DNA from: Medicago truncatula
Taxonomy: Eukaryota > Streptophyta > Magnoliopsida > Fabales > Fabaceae
Direction: 5' to 3'
Assembly: GCF_003473485.1 (NCBI RefSeq)
Contig: NC_053048.1
Location: 51,395,755 to 51,459,754 of the forward strand
DNA length: 64,000 bases
The translations under genes and the position numbers were made by a program. Positions 1 to 11,270 of the stretch are shown one piece after another. Every line of letters starts with the position of its first letter. Within the stretch, counting starts at the first letter, position 1. The notes below the pieces were generated by a model. It was given only the letters and a program-made list of their open reading frames with translations. It was not told the origin of the DNA and made no database searches.

Positions 1-241
1 TTATATATATATTTTTTAAATAAATTTTAAAAAATTAATTATACAGTCAGCATGCCACATAATCGTATATGCACAGTCAGCATGCCACTCAGCTCGCCAC
101 GTCAGCAATTATGCACAGACACATGTGTCAGGGGCTAAAATCAAAGAATCTTATGTTACGGGGTTGGAATCTAAACTTTTTTTTTTACAGGGGGAAAACC
201 GGAACTCGCCCAAATTAGAGGGGGGTAAATACATATTAACC
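1..241. repeat. End of a truncated inverted-repeat element
   Basis: This is GC-patchy sequence with runs such as GAGGGGGGTAAAT and a terminal ATTAACCC. The same ending closes the foldback elements at 24958-25251, 26545-26796 and 60890-61266. Only one arm lies in the window; the other would be upstream of base 1. A 16-base unit (ACAGTCAGCATGCCAC) occurs twice, near 46 and 75. It looks like a relative of the 60890 element. Confidence 0.55.
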
Positions 242-273
242 CTTTATTATAAGCCATCTTAAAGATAAAAAAT

Positions 274-1128
274 GAGTAAATAGTCAATTACCCCTGAAAT
301 TGTAAGTTTCGTCAATTAACCTCCTAAAAGTAACAAAATGTCAATTACCCCCCCTGAAATTGCACAACGTTAATCAATTTACCCCCTCCGTCAAATTTTT
401 CTGTTAGTAAACATGACGTTTTGCAAATATCCCCCCCTGAAGTTTTACACTTATGTGCAAAATGTCCCCCGAACTTGAAGATTTATATATTTTTTTCTTA
501 TCCTTAACTCAAAGATATTAACGACAAGCAATTAACAGTTAACTTTAATACTTTACATGGCTCTTTCATTCTTAAAGGGGTCTGTTATTTTATTTTGTTT
601 ATGTTATGCCATTTGGTTGTTCAATTCTCCATAAATTATGACTTATTTAGATAGAGACACGCCAATTCACAACAAAGTAAGCTAGAGACACTCATTCCTC
701 ATGAATAATTAATTCTAACAGTTTCTTAAGATAAGTTTGAATAAAATTATTCTATCTTTAAAATTGAACTAAACATGCATTTTGCTAAAGTAATATGAAG
801 TTATTAATTATGCGTTATTTTTAGATGATATATTCTTATTTTAAGTTTAAATATTAAAGTTAATTTTTAATTGTTTGTCTTTAATATCTTTTGAATCAAG
901 ATAAGAAAAAAAACATATAAATTTTTAAGTTTGGGGGGCATTTTGCACATAAGTGCAAAACTTCAGGGGGGTATTTGCAAAACTTCATGTTCACTGACAG
1001 AAGAATTTGACGGAGGGGGTAAATTGATTAACGTTGTGCAATTTCAGGGGGGTAATTGACGTTTTGTTAATTTCAAGGGGGTAATTGACGAAACTTACAA
1101 TTTTAGAGGGAAAATTGACTATTTACTC
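274..1128. mobile_element. Long-TIR MITE, about 855 bp
   Basis: The element begins GAGTAAATAGTCAATTA and ends with the reverse complement (AATTGACTATTTACTC). The arms match for about 220 bp (roughly 274-498 and 904-1128), including TTGCACAACGTTAATCAATT in both orientations. The roughly 400 bp interior is AT-rich with no coding potential. No clear target-site duplication is visible in the A-rich flanks. This is a non-autonomous foldback or Mutator-like MITE. Confidence 0.8.
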
Positions 1129-2355
1129 GAAAAAAAATGTTTTAGTTTTATCATTGATGTTTTTTTTCTTCCTATTGTACCTTTAACTATTTATTGCTTT
1201 TTCTCCATTCCATTCTTTTAATCTCCTTTTCTCATAACATTAATAATGGATAATTCTTTAAAAATCACTCATAATTTCTCTTTTCAATACAAAATGAATT
1301 ACATTTAATGTCAAAACAACTTATAATAAAATATGAAGAAAGTAAACTAGTTTTTTGAACTTGGGAAAGAGACTCGTCGTTAGAGCACTGCTTAGAACAT
1401 CCCTAACGGTGTTCCTCACTTTTGAACTCTTAATCGATTTTATTAATAACTCTGTATTATTATATTTCAACTACAATTTAGTTATTTTTTATTAAGCTCA
1501 AACAAGTGGAAGACATGTTTTAATGTGAAATAATGGTTGTCCATAGTGAGACTGTGTTTATCTTTTATATCTAATCATAACTAACCTTCAATCCTAACTG
1601 TCAACCCCTAATTTATTCAACCCTATGAGCTTCGCGGCAAACCTTGCTTCTACACTGTACACAAAAAATTCACAATTACATTCCCCAAATCCTTGATGTA
1701 TTCAATTCACTAAATATCAATATTTAGTAATACTCTTAAAAATTCCAAAGGCAACTCCTGATCTTTTAAATTCCCTAATCATTTATCAATATCAATATTC
1801 ATACCTATCTATCTTTCCCGATCAATTTTTTTTTTTGCATATCTCTCGGGAAGCCTTGAAGGTTACACAAGGCCCAAAGAAATGGATGCAGAAGCTTAAA
1901 AAGTACTTCTCTTTACCTCAATAGATGATCTATTTGACAATATACACTATTGACTTAACATATTTTGATAATATTTTTCTACTAATTCACAAAAATAAAT
2001 AATATCATGTAAGATGTTGTTGGATTCGTCTCGATGAATATTTTTAAAATATTAAATTTTCATAATTTTTTTTAGTAGGGAGGGGAGTAATCAACTTTCA
2101 TTACAATCTTTTCTTTTTCCCGAGCTCTTTGATTCGGTACAATATTCTCTTCCAACCAACTGTTTTCTCCCTTCCATTCTTTTTCCTGTTTTTTTTCCTT
2201 TTCTCTCTCCTTCTTCTTAATTTTTTTTCAACAAAATTTTCTCCTTTATCACAATTTATTTCTCAATTTCACTCTCTCTTCTTGAATCCCTTAAAATCTC
2301 AATCGATTAAAGGTTAAGCAAGTGAGCTTCATGAGAAAAAAATCGGGTTATTCTA
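1129..2355. other. Gene-free AT-rich stretch
   Basis: No convincing ORF, RNA gene or repeat arm was seen. The short ORF near 2129-2317 is a T-rich low-complexity translation (poly-Phe/Leu) and is not taken as a gene. Confidence 0.5.
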
Positions 2356-2366
2356 CCCTCTTTGTG

Positions 2367-3511
2367 GAGTCAAAATCCTCTCCATTTCCTCCATTTAGAG
2401 AGATAAAAACCCATAAAAAGTAAAAAAATAATTAATGATAGTTGGACGAGTTGATTTTGCTCCATTTATCCCATTCTAAAGCATAGATTTGTGACATGTG
2501 GCAAAAACAAATTCAAAGGTAGAGATTATTCTGTACAAAATAATGATTTATTTAATACATAAATAAAAAACCACGCTTTGCTTTCTCTCTCTGACATACG
2601 ATTCCATCTTCCTCCCATCATCATGGCTGCTTACGCCCTTCTGCTCACCGGAATCGTCACCGGCGCCCCCTTTCCTCTCGTCCCAGCACGAATATTCCCT
2701 TCTCCCTCTCCATCGTAATCCAGTTCTGGTTGTGCCTCTCTATCTCTTGCAGACATGTTGCATATCTTGGTTTTTGTTATTATGTATATATATAATTGAG
2801 AGATCTACGGTGTGAGGGGAATTAAATTAAACTAGGTTGATTCAGCAATACATGCCTTAAAGCAAAGGCAAACCGAATCGTATCGGAATCTATTTAATTT
2901 CTTATTCGTTTTTCTTGATAACAACACTTATCTCCATGGTGGTTGGGATCATCGATGGCATGAAAGGTGAGCGGCGGCATCGACGGCGAGAGGAACATGA
3001 GGGGTCACGATGGAGTTCATGTGAGGAAGAAGAATACCATGAATCAGTCTCTAAAGGATTATCAGTGTTAAACTTAACAGGATTGTCAATTTAAAAATCA
3101 ATTCAATCCTTTGTTGTGATTCTAATTTTAATTAATTAATTTGTTCTTCAATTTTAGAAAGACTCACTGTTTCAATTAATTAATCTCATCAAAATGTTCA
3201 TGTACTGTGATAGATTTTGCAATGAAATTGGGAAATTGAAAGGGGAATGAAGGAGGTAGAGGAGAAAGGGATCAGGTGACATAGAGTGAAGAAAGCACGT
3301 GATGATGTCTTTTAATTGTAGCCTTTAGATTTTTTTTGCCACATGTCACATATCTGTGAATTAAAAAGGAGTAAATGGAGCAATCATAAATGGAGCAAAG
3401 ATGCACTCTAGTTGGACACACTTAATGACAGGATCCACCACCTTTTTTTTTTGTCTATCTCTCTCCAAATTGCATCTTCCATTTATTTTTATAAATGGAG
3501 AGGATCTTAAC
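2367..3511. mobile_element. MULE-like element with captured gene-like sequence (Pack-MULE candidate)
   Basis: The ends carry inverted repeats (TCAAAATCCTCTCC at the left; GGAGAGGATCTTAA at the right). The similarity continues inward: TTGCTCCATTTAT and TGACATGTGGCAAAAA on the left recur in reverse near 3330-3410. An 11-bp direct repeat, CCCTCTTTGTG, flanks it (2356-2366 and 3512-3522), fitting a Mutator-type duplication apart from two ambiguous bases at the left edge. The interior is much more GC-rich than the surroundings around 2620-2720, with an ATG at 2623 opening a short reading frame, and again around 2960-3010. These look like pieces of a host gene, but I do not recognise which. No transposase is present. 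Confidence 0.6.
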
Positions 3512-4019
3512 CCCTCTTTGTGAGTATATTTATGACTTTTCATGGGTATAATTTATATATTTATACATGAGTTATCCTAACAAGTGTCCTTGTTAAAGAA
3601 ACCAAAAGTACTTGGTTTGTATAGAATTCAGTAATATTTTAACTTTTAAAAAGTCAAATTCATAATTTTTTACAATTTTCTAATGCAATATTTCTATTTG
3701 TATCTTCTTAACCATTGCACTAAGAGCACTCATTAGCATCTCCCTTATAATATTTACATCTCAAAAGCAATTTTAGTCCAAACAATAAAAATTGCTAAAA
3801 TCATATTTTCAATGAAAATTCACTTTTAACTAAAATCAATTCTACATAATCAATTCATTCAAAATAAATTTTCGCCACCACAAAACCAAACACATAATAA
3901 ATAGCATGTCTAAGTTAAAAGACATCATAACTAAAAACTTTAAGATAATCGAGAATTTCTAAAATTTTAAACTTTAGGTACATTTGACTTATCAACTATC
4001 TTTCTTGTAAGGGAAATGT

Positions 4020-4176
4020 TAACGAGTGCCTCCGGATATTCTTTAAGACCTTTAAATGGTAACTTTGTATGAAAATATATATAATCAATGCATTAAAAAT
4101 CGAAATATTTTGACTTTTTATAAAATAATTTATTCTTTTAGAATCTTTAAAGAGGGCTCCTGAGGCCTTGTTAACA
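4020..4176. mobile_element. Small MITE, about 157 bp
   Basis: The sequence runs from GTTAACGAGTGCCTCCGGA to TCCTGAGGCCTTGTTAAC, imperfect inverted ends around an AT-rich core. There is no coding capacity. Confidence 0.6.
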
Positions 4177-4329
4177 AGACCATTTTGCTAAAATGATATC
4201 TAGAAACTAAGGCTCATGCCGTGATCCGGTTCTAGACTTTATTTTGCATTGGACGGTTGGAGAACAAATCCGGCTACTTTTCAGTTTCCCAATATCAACC
4301 CAAACACTGAGATATAAATATAGTAACAT

Positions 4330-4397
4330 ATTCCCTCTGTCCTTATATGTAAGCACTTTTTGCCTCTAATAAAATGGTGCTTGACGGAGGGAGTAGA
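4330..4397. mobile_element. Very short Stowaway/Tourist-like MITE remnant
   Basis: ATTCCCTCTGTCCTTATATG at the left faces ACGGAGGGAGTAG at the right only about 68 bp away. The CTCCCTCCGT-type ends are the well-known termini of small plant MITEs. The interior is almost absent. Confidence 0.6.
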
Positions 4398-5390
4398 ATT
4401 TAATAAAGCAATTTAAAGATATTTTTAGTCATGTTTGTTGCGTTAAGCAAGCAAACCTTCTCACAATAGAATACCATACAATACCTACAATTAAGTCATA
4501 TACATAATCTTACAAACGCAATGTTGTTGTAAACATAACATTATTGTAGAATATGTTTGTCTTTGTATATACACTTATCGTATACCATACAAGTCACTTA
4601 GACATGGGTCACCTGAGAAAATTTAGTCATACATAACAAAGGTTTCCTTGTAACAGCAAAGACTATTTGTCGTAACTTGTCAGTAATATGTTGGTTCCCA
4701 CTTTCTAGCGACTTACCACTTCCCTTCACATATAGAATCAAAGTTCATTTTGATAAACCCTAGGATACCATGTTGGTTACTTCATCAAGGTTAAGCTCCT
4801 AAATATGTGGCCATACTTTCTTATATGATTCATAAATCTATAAATTCAATGTATAGTAATGCCACTTACATTTAAAAGCATATAATTAACTCACAATTAA
4901 AGTCTTCGTATCATTTCACAAAGGAGTTTTATTTTTAAATACCCAAACAATCAATCTACATCTTGAGAGAAAAAGATATAATATACTAATATATGTGATA
5001 GGTTGATAACATGATATGAAATGAGAGATGGAGATAAAATAAGGCGTTGAATGAGTGTTGAAAATTTAAGAATGTTTAAATATAAGTGTTCTTTCAAAAA
5101 CATCGAGTAAGCAAGACAGATCATCATTCATGTCAAGAGACATCACATTGTGCTAAAAAAAAGGTGTGAAAATTGAAATGACAGTTAAATTGTAACAAAT
5201 TAGTTTTTGTTTGTTTGTTAAAACATCATATAATATGCGACCAAGTGAGTATGTATGAGATATATGTATATGAGACCGAGGAGTAATTAAAAGTGACAGC
5301 AACTGAGAGACAAGGAGAGAAACCCATCTTGGAGAAACAGAGCACATGCAAATGATTCGGTGGCATAAGCATTCTAGACACAACAGAGTT

Positions 5391-5438
5391 GCACGTGTCC
5401 TGCTTCTCCAACAAGGAGTTCTCAGCCTATATAAACCA
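5391..5438 (+). promoter_or_regulatory. Promoter-like module without a recognisable gene
   Basis: A G-box/ABRE-like GCACGTGTCC is followed about 30 bp later by a strong TATA box (CTATATAAACC). The spacing is that of a real plant promoter. The first ATG downstream (5453) opens only seven codons, and I see no gene, snRNA or miRNA hairpin after it. It may be the relic promoter of a lost gene, a noncoding transcript, or chance. Confidence 0.35.
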
Positions 5439-7800
5439 TTACACCTCGAGTTTGATGAAAGTTGAAGTGGAAGTTTAACTTGAACTGGGAAAAATGTGCT
5501 CTATACATCGATGCAATTTTATAGAGATATGAGGTAGGAATGAAATTATTTAAGAAACAATGTGTGTAGTTAAAGTTTTGGTCTCAAAAAAAGGAACACT
5601 CAGCCAGACCATACGGCATACCATACCTCATCATGCAAGTACTACAATACATGCACAAAAAAATCAAAGTTGCAATGTCTAAGGAACCCAAAACGAATCA
5701 TATATGTTTGTGCTTTAAGGCAACAATTACAAACTCTTTGTTGATTTGAGGTTCACTTACACTGTAACAAGGAAATAATCACAAGCCATCTTAATGTCTA
5801 TGTTCGTTTGAATTGAGAATATTTGGGTCCCACGTGCTTACGGGCTAGCTCTAATAATGTACGGTGTTTGATCCCTTTTCAATTGCGTGGAATTGCTGAT
5901 TTGTACGAGTGCACGTTGATTTTGCGTGTTGAGTGCAAGTTTTTTAGCATGGCATATGCATATATATGTGCACCTATTAGAGGGAAAAGTTCGAACCATT
6001 ACCTTTTACCTCAAAGTTTTTGGTGGTTGAACAGATACTATAGAGTATGATAGATTACAAGAATTTCAAAGACACTAATAATAGCCGACAGAAAAAAAGT
6101 AAACAATGAAATGAAACATTGGTTTTGGATGACATCTCCATCTCTATCTCTATCTCTATATATATGTATTTTAAACTACATTTTGCTTATGTGTCACTTC
6201 ACTAATATTTTCTTTTTGTAACTAATTTTTTATACTTATGTCATGTGGCTCTCTTTTGTTCTTGATTCTTTACTAGTCATTTCTTACTATCTAATCTTTC
6301 ATTTCCCATCAATTGGAAAAACTCTCTATTTACTTCACTTCATGGAAGTTACACAATGAATGTATTATAATCCATTTTATTAATAGTGAGGGGTTTCATT
6401 TTAAAATTATTCATATTCTTAGTCAATCATCTTACACACACAAGTTTACTATAAAGCTCCTCATTTTCTAAGCTCATATATATGTTGCTTATGTTATCCT
6501 TCTCATTTCTTCTTCCATTTCATTTTTTTTTTTATAGTTTTGATTCTCTCTTCAAACTTCGTGAGTGTGTGTTTCTATCTATAATTTTTCGTATTCTCTA
6601 ATGGATATTTTTTCTTTCATTTAACATACATGTTTTGGAAAAAGGGAGAGTTTTGTTGAAAGGACACTTCATATATGAAATGGTGGTTGTATTTTTTATT
6701 GAAATTAAAATATTTTTTCATTATCATTTTTTATTTAACATTGTTATGAGATCAAGAGTTCACTAAACATGTGGAAGGAAACATATTAAAAAAGCATAAA
6801 CAATTAATATTTTTGTTATTCATTTTTATTCCAAGCCAACATGTGGTTGTTACTATAACTATTAGATATTTTTCCTTCTCAACTAATTGCCATAAGATGG
6901 AGGAGGATTTTGATGAAGCTTACAAGAAACTCAAAACTCTCAACATCAAAAATCCTAAAGGGTCGAACAAGAGAAACTAAGAATCTTTATCCATAGGTGT
7001 TGGTTTAATTTGATCAAGTATCCGTGTCTTTGTAATAAGAGAAAAATACTCTTATTATATTTTTAATTGAATAGTTTCTTATAAGATCAAGTATCCTAGA
7101 TAACTAATTGTAGAAGTACACATCTATTCAACATTTGGTTTTGAATCGAATAGCAATTTCCCGTCCTTTTTAATTATATATACATTTACATATATTTAAT
7201 TTAAAGCATCAGATTTTTTGTTGTAGAAGTTATATAATTAGACATTAAATTGGTTTAAATTAAAAATAGTGAGAGAAATCTTTACAGAGTGCCACATTAG
7301 TACAATATTTCCATGAGAACAATGCAAGCTTAGATTATGTGAAGTGAAAAGGTGTTCTAAATCATAGAAAGTGGCATGTAATGAAAACCAGAGAGTGTCT
7401 AATTGTTCCCTCACTCTTCACTTCTCTTTGACTCATGTGGTAGTCACAAATTAGTGGTTTTTGACACAATCCTTAACTATTGTTTATTCTCACCCTTTAT
7501 TATATTTCTATTAATTCAACTATGAAATTCTACAGGCCATTGGTAAGATAGAGAATTGAGAGATATAGAGAATAATGTCCCTAAAATATAATATGATATA
7601 GAGAAGGGTAAAGGAAATTATCCAAGTTACACATAATAGTTTGCTTAGGATCCTAAAAAAAAAAAGTAGTTTGCTTACGGAAAACACTAAATAAATTTAT
7701 ATAATATAACATAAAATTTGTTGCAACCAAAATAAATTAAAACCATTAACTACGATCTCTATATTTTTAAATTAGCTTTCTAAAAAAAATTGGTGTCTAA
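5439..7800. other. Gene-free stretch with one possible small coding exon
   Basis: Nothing recognisable was seen apart from 6898-6980. There an ATG opens 27 codons rich in Glu, Asp and Lys, ending in AAA and TAA context, with less AT-biased codons than the surroundings. It could be the last exon of a small gene or chance. No splice partner was found. Confidence 0.4.
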
Positions 7801-7803
7801 CTA

Positions 7804-9697
7804 TCTATCTGCTATATATAAAGTAAACTTGAGTTATTTGTAGGCTTGAACTATACCTATGTGTAAGCTATTATATTTTTTAATAAATAATTGTGTAAGC
7901 TATTTGTTTTTAAGATTGAGGAATTATTGAAATTAAAAATGGATAGATTGAATTTCATTGGAATAATCAATCTATGATGGAAAACAAATTGGCCCTTCTT
8001 CCTCAGTATATCAAAGAACCTGTTATATATGAGGATTCATCAATCTTTGAGAAGGAAACTCCTTATGGGTATTTAAGGAATAAGAAGTCTAAACTTAAAT
8101 TCATTAGTAGGTCTCTTTGGAGAAATCCAATCAATGTTCTATTGAGGTAGTGTTGTTCAAAGCTAGGATGGTGAGACAATTTACGTGCACGAAATCAATT
8201 TGGAAATATTTCAAGATTGTTTTTTCAACATTTTATTGTCTTTCCCTATCATCCATTGGAGGTATCTAATGGTTGGTTCAATAGATCGAGAGGCTACTGC
8301 AGAGATTACAGAGGGAGAGGATCCGTTCACTTTTTTTTCTCACTCTATCTCTTCAATCAAATTGATGACTCTTATGTCTTCCAATCTTTTCTTATATTTT
8401 GAACACTCAAGAAGTTTTTTTTTTTTTTTTTTTTATCAGATTTGTTCTTCTATTTTGTACTTTAAATTTTTAACAATGTTAGTGATCTTATTTTTAGAAT
8501 TTGAACACTTTGTGGAATTATTATTGTAGGCAACAAAATTTTATTTCCTAAAAGGTTAGATATTAAGTACTAATTCTTCAAATTCTCTAATTGGTCAATG
8601 ATATATATTTCATTCACACGTTATACTTGAGTTCATTCATGTATGAATTTCTCTATTTCGTAGTCAAATCCTTTTCTAGCTTATGTGGCAACTTTACAAA
8701 ACTATACTGCTTTTCTTTTATAGAGATAAAATTCTACTACTAAGAGCATAATTATCGGTGCAAAAACACTGTGGTATAACTTGGCCAAATGAAAATGTGT
8801 CAGAAAGCAACTGATATTTGACATGCAAGCAAATAGCAAAGCTCAAGAGAGTGGTAATGCAGTACCACCCACTTTTAAGTGACAAAAGATTACTTTTGAT
8901 TATTTTTATCAATTGATAGGTGAGATTATTAATTAGTATAATGTTGGTATTTAAGGTATACTGTTATTGTAAGATAAGCGGGATCCATTTTAGAGTTTTA
9001 GAGGAGTGGTATGAATATTTAGAAAATGTAGTTGAGTGGGTTAAATAATTGGGAAGTGTAAAGTAATATAATATATTATGTGGATCCCATTTATACCATC
9101 CATTTGGGTGGCATGGATGTGGTTGCTCTGATATGTCATCTCTATAAAACTCCTTATTTTTGTTATCAATTATAAACTTTTATATTTACTTTATAATAAT
9201 CAAACATCTAACGACACATAAAAAAATGGAGGGAGTAATATTTTTACTAAAAACTATACAATGATATATATGAAAACATTTGATTTTTTATAAATTGAGT
9301 TATTTCATTTAAATAAAATCATTTATTTGACTCAAGTTAGAATAAAAATTTTATAATATCAAATTATAATTTAATATCGACAAATTTTTTTTCTTTCTAA
9401 AATCTAAAATATGTACAAATAAAGGAGAAAAGGAAGTTATAAACTAAACAAGATAAAAAGATATAATAATTCAATTGATTTCTAACACAAATGGATGACC
9501 CATTATCTATATTCAATATTCACTTTATGTGGGAAAAAGTTTAAAAATATTTTGAAAGTCGTATATTTTAAATAAAAAAAGTTCAATAGACCAATAAAAT
9601 TTGTTTTTTTAGAAAGACCAAAAAAATTTATTATTTCCAATATATTAAAGAAAATATTATAATCAAAACCCGTGCAACGCACGGGTTATATATCTAA
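7804..9697 (+). mobile_element. Non-autonomous Helitron, about 1.9 kb
   Basis: The 3' end is diagnostic: a 9-bp perfect stem with 3-base loop (AACCCGTGC, AAC, GCACGGGTT at 9667-9687), then a short AT spacer and CTAA (9694-9697) followed by T. Plant Helitrons end in such a hairpin plus CTRR and insert between A and T. The 5' end is less certain. ATCTATCTGCTATATATAAA near 7803 resembles a Helitron 5' terminus (A then TC), but a second TC at 7808 is equally possible. No Rep/helicase is encoded. The interior carries a captured reading frame at 7974-8150. Confidence 0.65.
7974..8150 (+). pseudogene. Captured coding fragment inside the Helitron, unrecognised
   Basis: An ATG-ATG start gives 58 codons before a TAG. 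The peptide (beginning MMENKLALLPQYIKEP, ending NPINVLLR) has normal amino-acid composition, unlike the poly-Phe and poly-Lys frames around it, so it looks like a piece of a real protein. The open frame extends about nine codons upstream of the ATG. I do not recognise the parent gene. Helitrons commonly carry host exons, which fits its position. Confidence 0.4.
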
Positions 9698-9988
9698 TAT
9701 AAATTTAAGACAAACGTAATACTCAACCATTTAAATTGTTTGAGTTTCATCATGCATTTTAATGCATGTACGATTCTCCTGCAATAATGAATAGTATTAG
9801 TGACCATCTCCTCTGTTCATAGCGGATGGTGAGGTCTAGTAGTCCACACTCCACAACATGCAAGAACCTATGTCGTGCAACATTGGTTTAAATATTAGAT
9901 AGATTATTTGTGAGGATTTCTCCATAGATTAACAATTTTAGGGTACATGTTTGAAATGTAACCATGTTATAATGACAAACTTGAGCAA

Positions 9989-10150
9989 GTAGGCACAAAC
10001 CCAAATAAAATTTATGTGGCACACACACAAGATTGATAAAATTTAAAAGAGAAATCATATTAAGTGATGTGACTAAATTATTTCTCTTTTAAATTTTATC
10101 ATTCAAGTGAGTATGTCTAAATACTTTTGATTTGATTTGGGGTTGTGCCC
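9989..10150. mobile_element. Palindromic MITE-like element
   Basis: The outer arms are AGGCACAAACCCAAAT on the left and ATTTGATTTGGGGTTGTGCC on the right. The inner perfect stem GATAAAATTTAAAAGAGAAA pairs with its reverse complement near 10081-10100. There is no coding capacity. Confidence 0.6.
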
Positions 10151-11150
10151 AACCAACTGTTTCTCGACAAACTTAGCATGTCAATACATGTCAGTTTCTG
10201 AAACTCAAACATTTTGATTAGGTAAATACTTCACGGCCATCTTAAAACACCATGTAGAGTATTTTTTTAAAGTAATATTTTATATTTGGACACCTTTTTT
10301 TGAAACACCTATAAGCATACATTCAACACTTCACACCTTTTCTCTTTATATCACCCGCTTACCACCATACCTCTCTCTCTCAAGGTGTTGGATGGTTTTG
10401 CGGGTGGACATAAATCATTTTCTTTTATTAGCGTCGTTTGGAATTGTTATCACTTTAAGATGATGGTCATGCTCTTTTTTCTTTGTCATACGTTTTTACC
10501 TTGTTGTACAAGAAATTGAGGTAGTTTCTTGACGAGGTCATTATCAAATCTAAGGACTTGCGTAATAAATATTGGCGTGTGCATCTACGTAGCAAAAGCT
10601 TTATTTGGTGACACATTTATTATTCAAAGGCTTATGAATCTTAAGCATGCTCCCCAAAACAGCTAAAGATCTGCAGCAGTGAATGTGTTTTTTCACTACG
10701 CCATTGCCACTGAGAAAGGAACAGCAACCCAACAAAAAAACAGTTTCTTGCGTGTACATTAAATTTGGATATTAATAAATCTCTCAATACATTTGCTCCA
10801 ATCCAAACCTTAAGTTAACGCCAAACCTTCAAAAATCTGATTTTTATTCCATTTTTTTGCCAATGTAACTAAAAATAATCACAAGAGGATAGCAATTCAC
10901 AAGATAACTTAAAAAGTTGCATACTTAAGCAAAAAAGAGATCATGTATCTAGTTACTCTTCATCCAGTAAAATAACTAGGGAAATCTCCCCCAAACAAGA
11001 AAAATGCATGACAAATCCAGAAAATGTAAAATAAATTTGTCATAGATAAACTCAAACCAAATAGTAATTTACCATAATAAAAAAAGAAAGCAATTTTCCA
11101 AATACAGATTTTTATAAGAATGTTAAAGTTAGTGCACTAACTACAATCAT
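10151..11150. other. Intergenic, no feature seen
   Basis: No ORF, repeat arm or RNA gene was found in this stretch. Its distal part may contain U1A 3' UTR or downstream sequence. Confidence 0.4.
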
Positions 11151-11270
11151 ACAAGAACCAAGGCTGCTACGGGTAAACAGCAATTAAGAAAATAAACTAT
11201 GGATTAACAACTCTATGCGAAGATATATGATTCCTGCCTTTCTTGCACCATAAGTTGAAGAAATCATTGT

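Noticed and set aside
2129-2317. Membrane-protein-like ORF rich in Phe and Leu
   Set aside because: It is translated T-rich low-complexity DNA without a domain.
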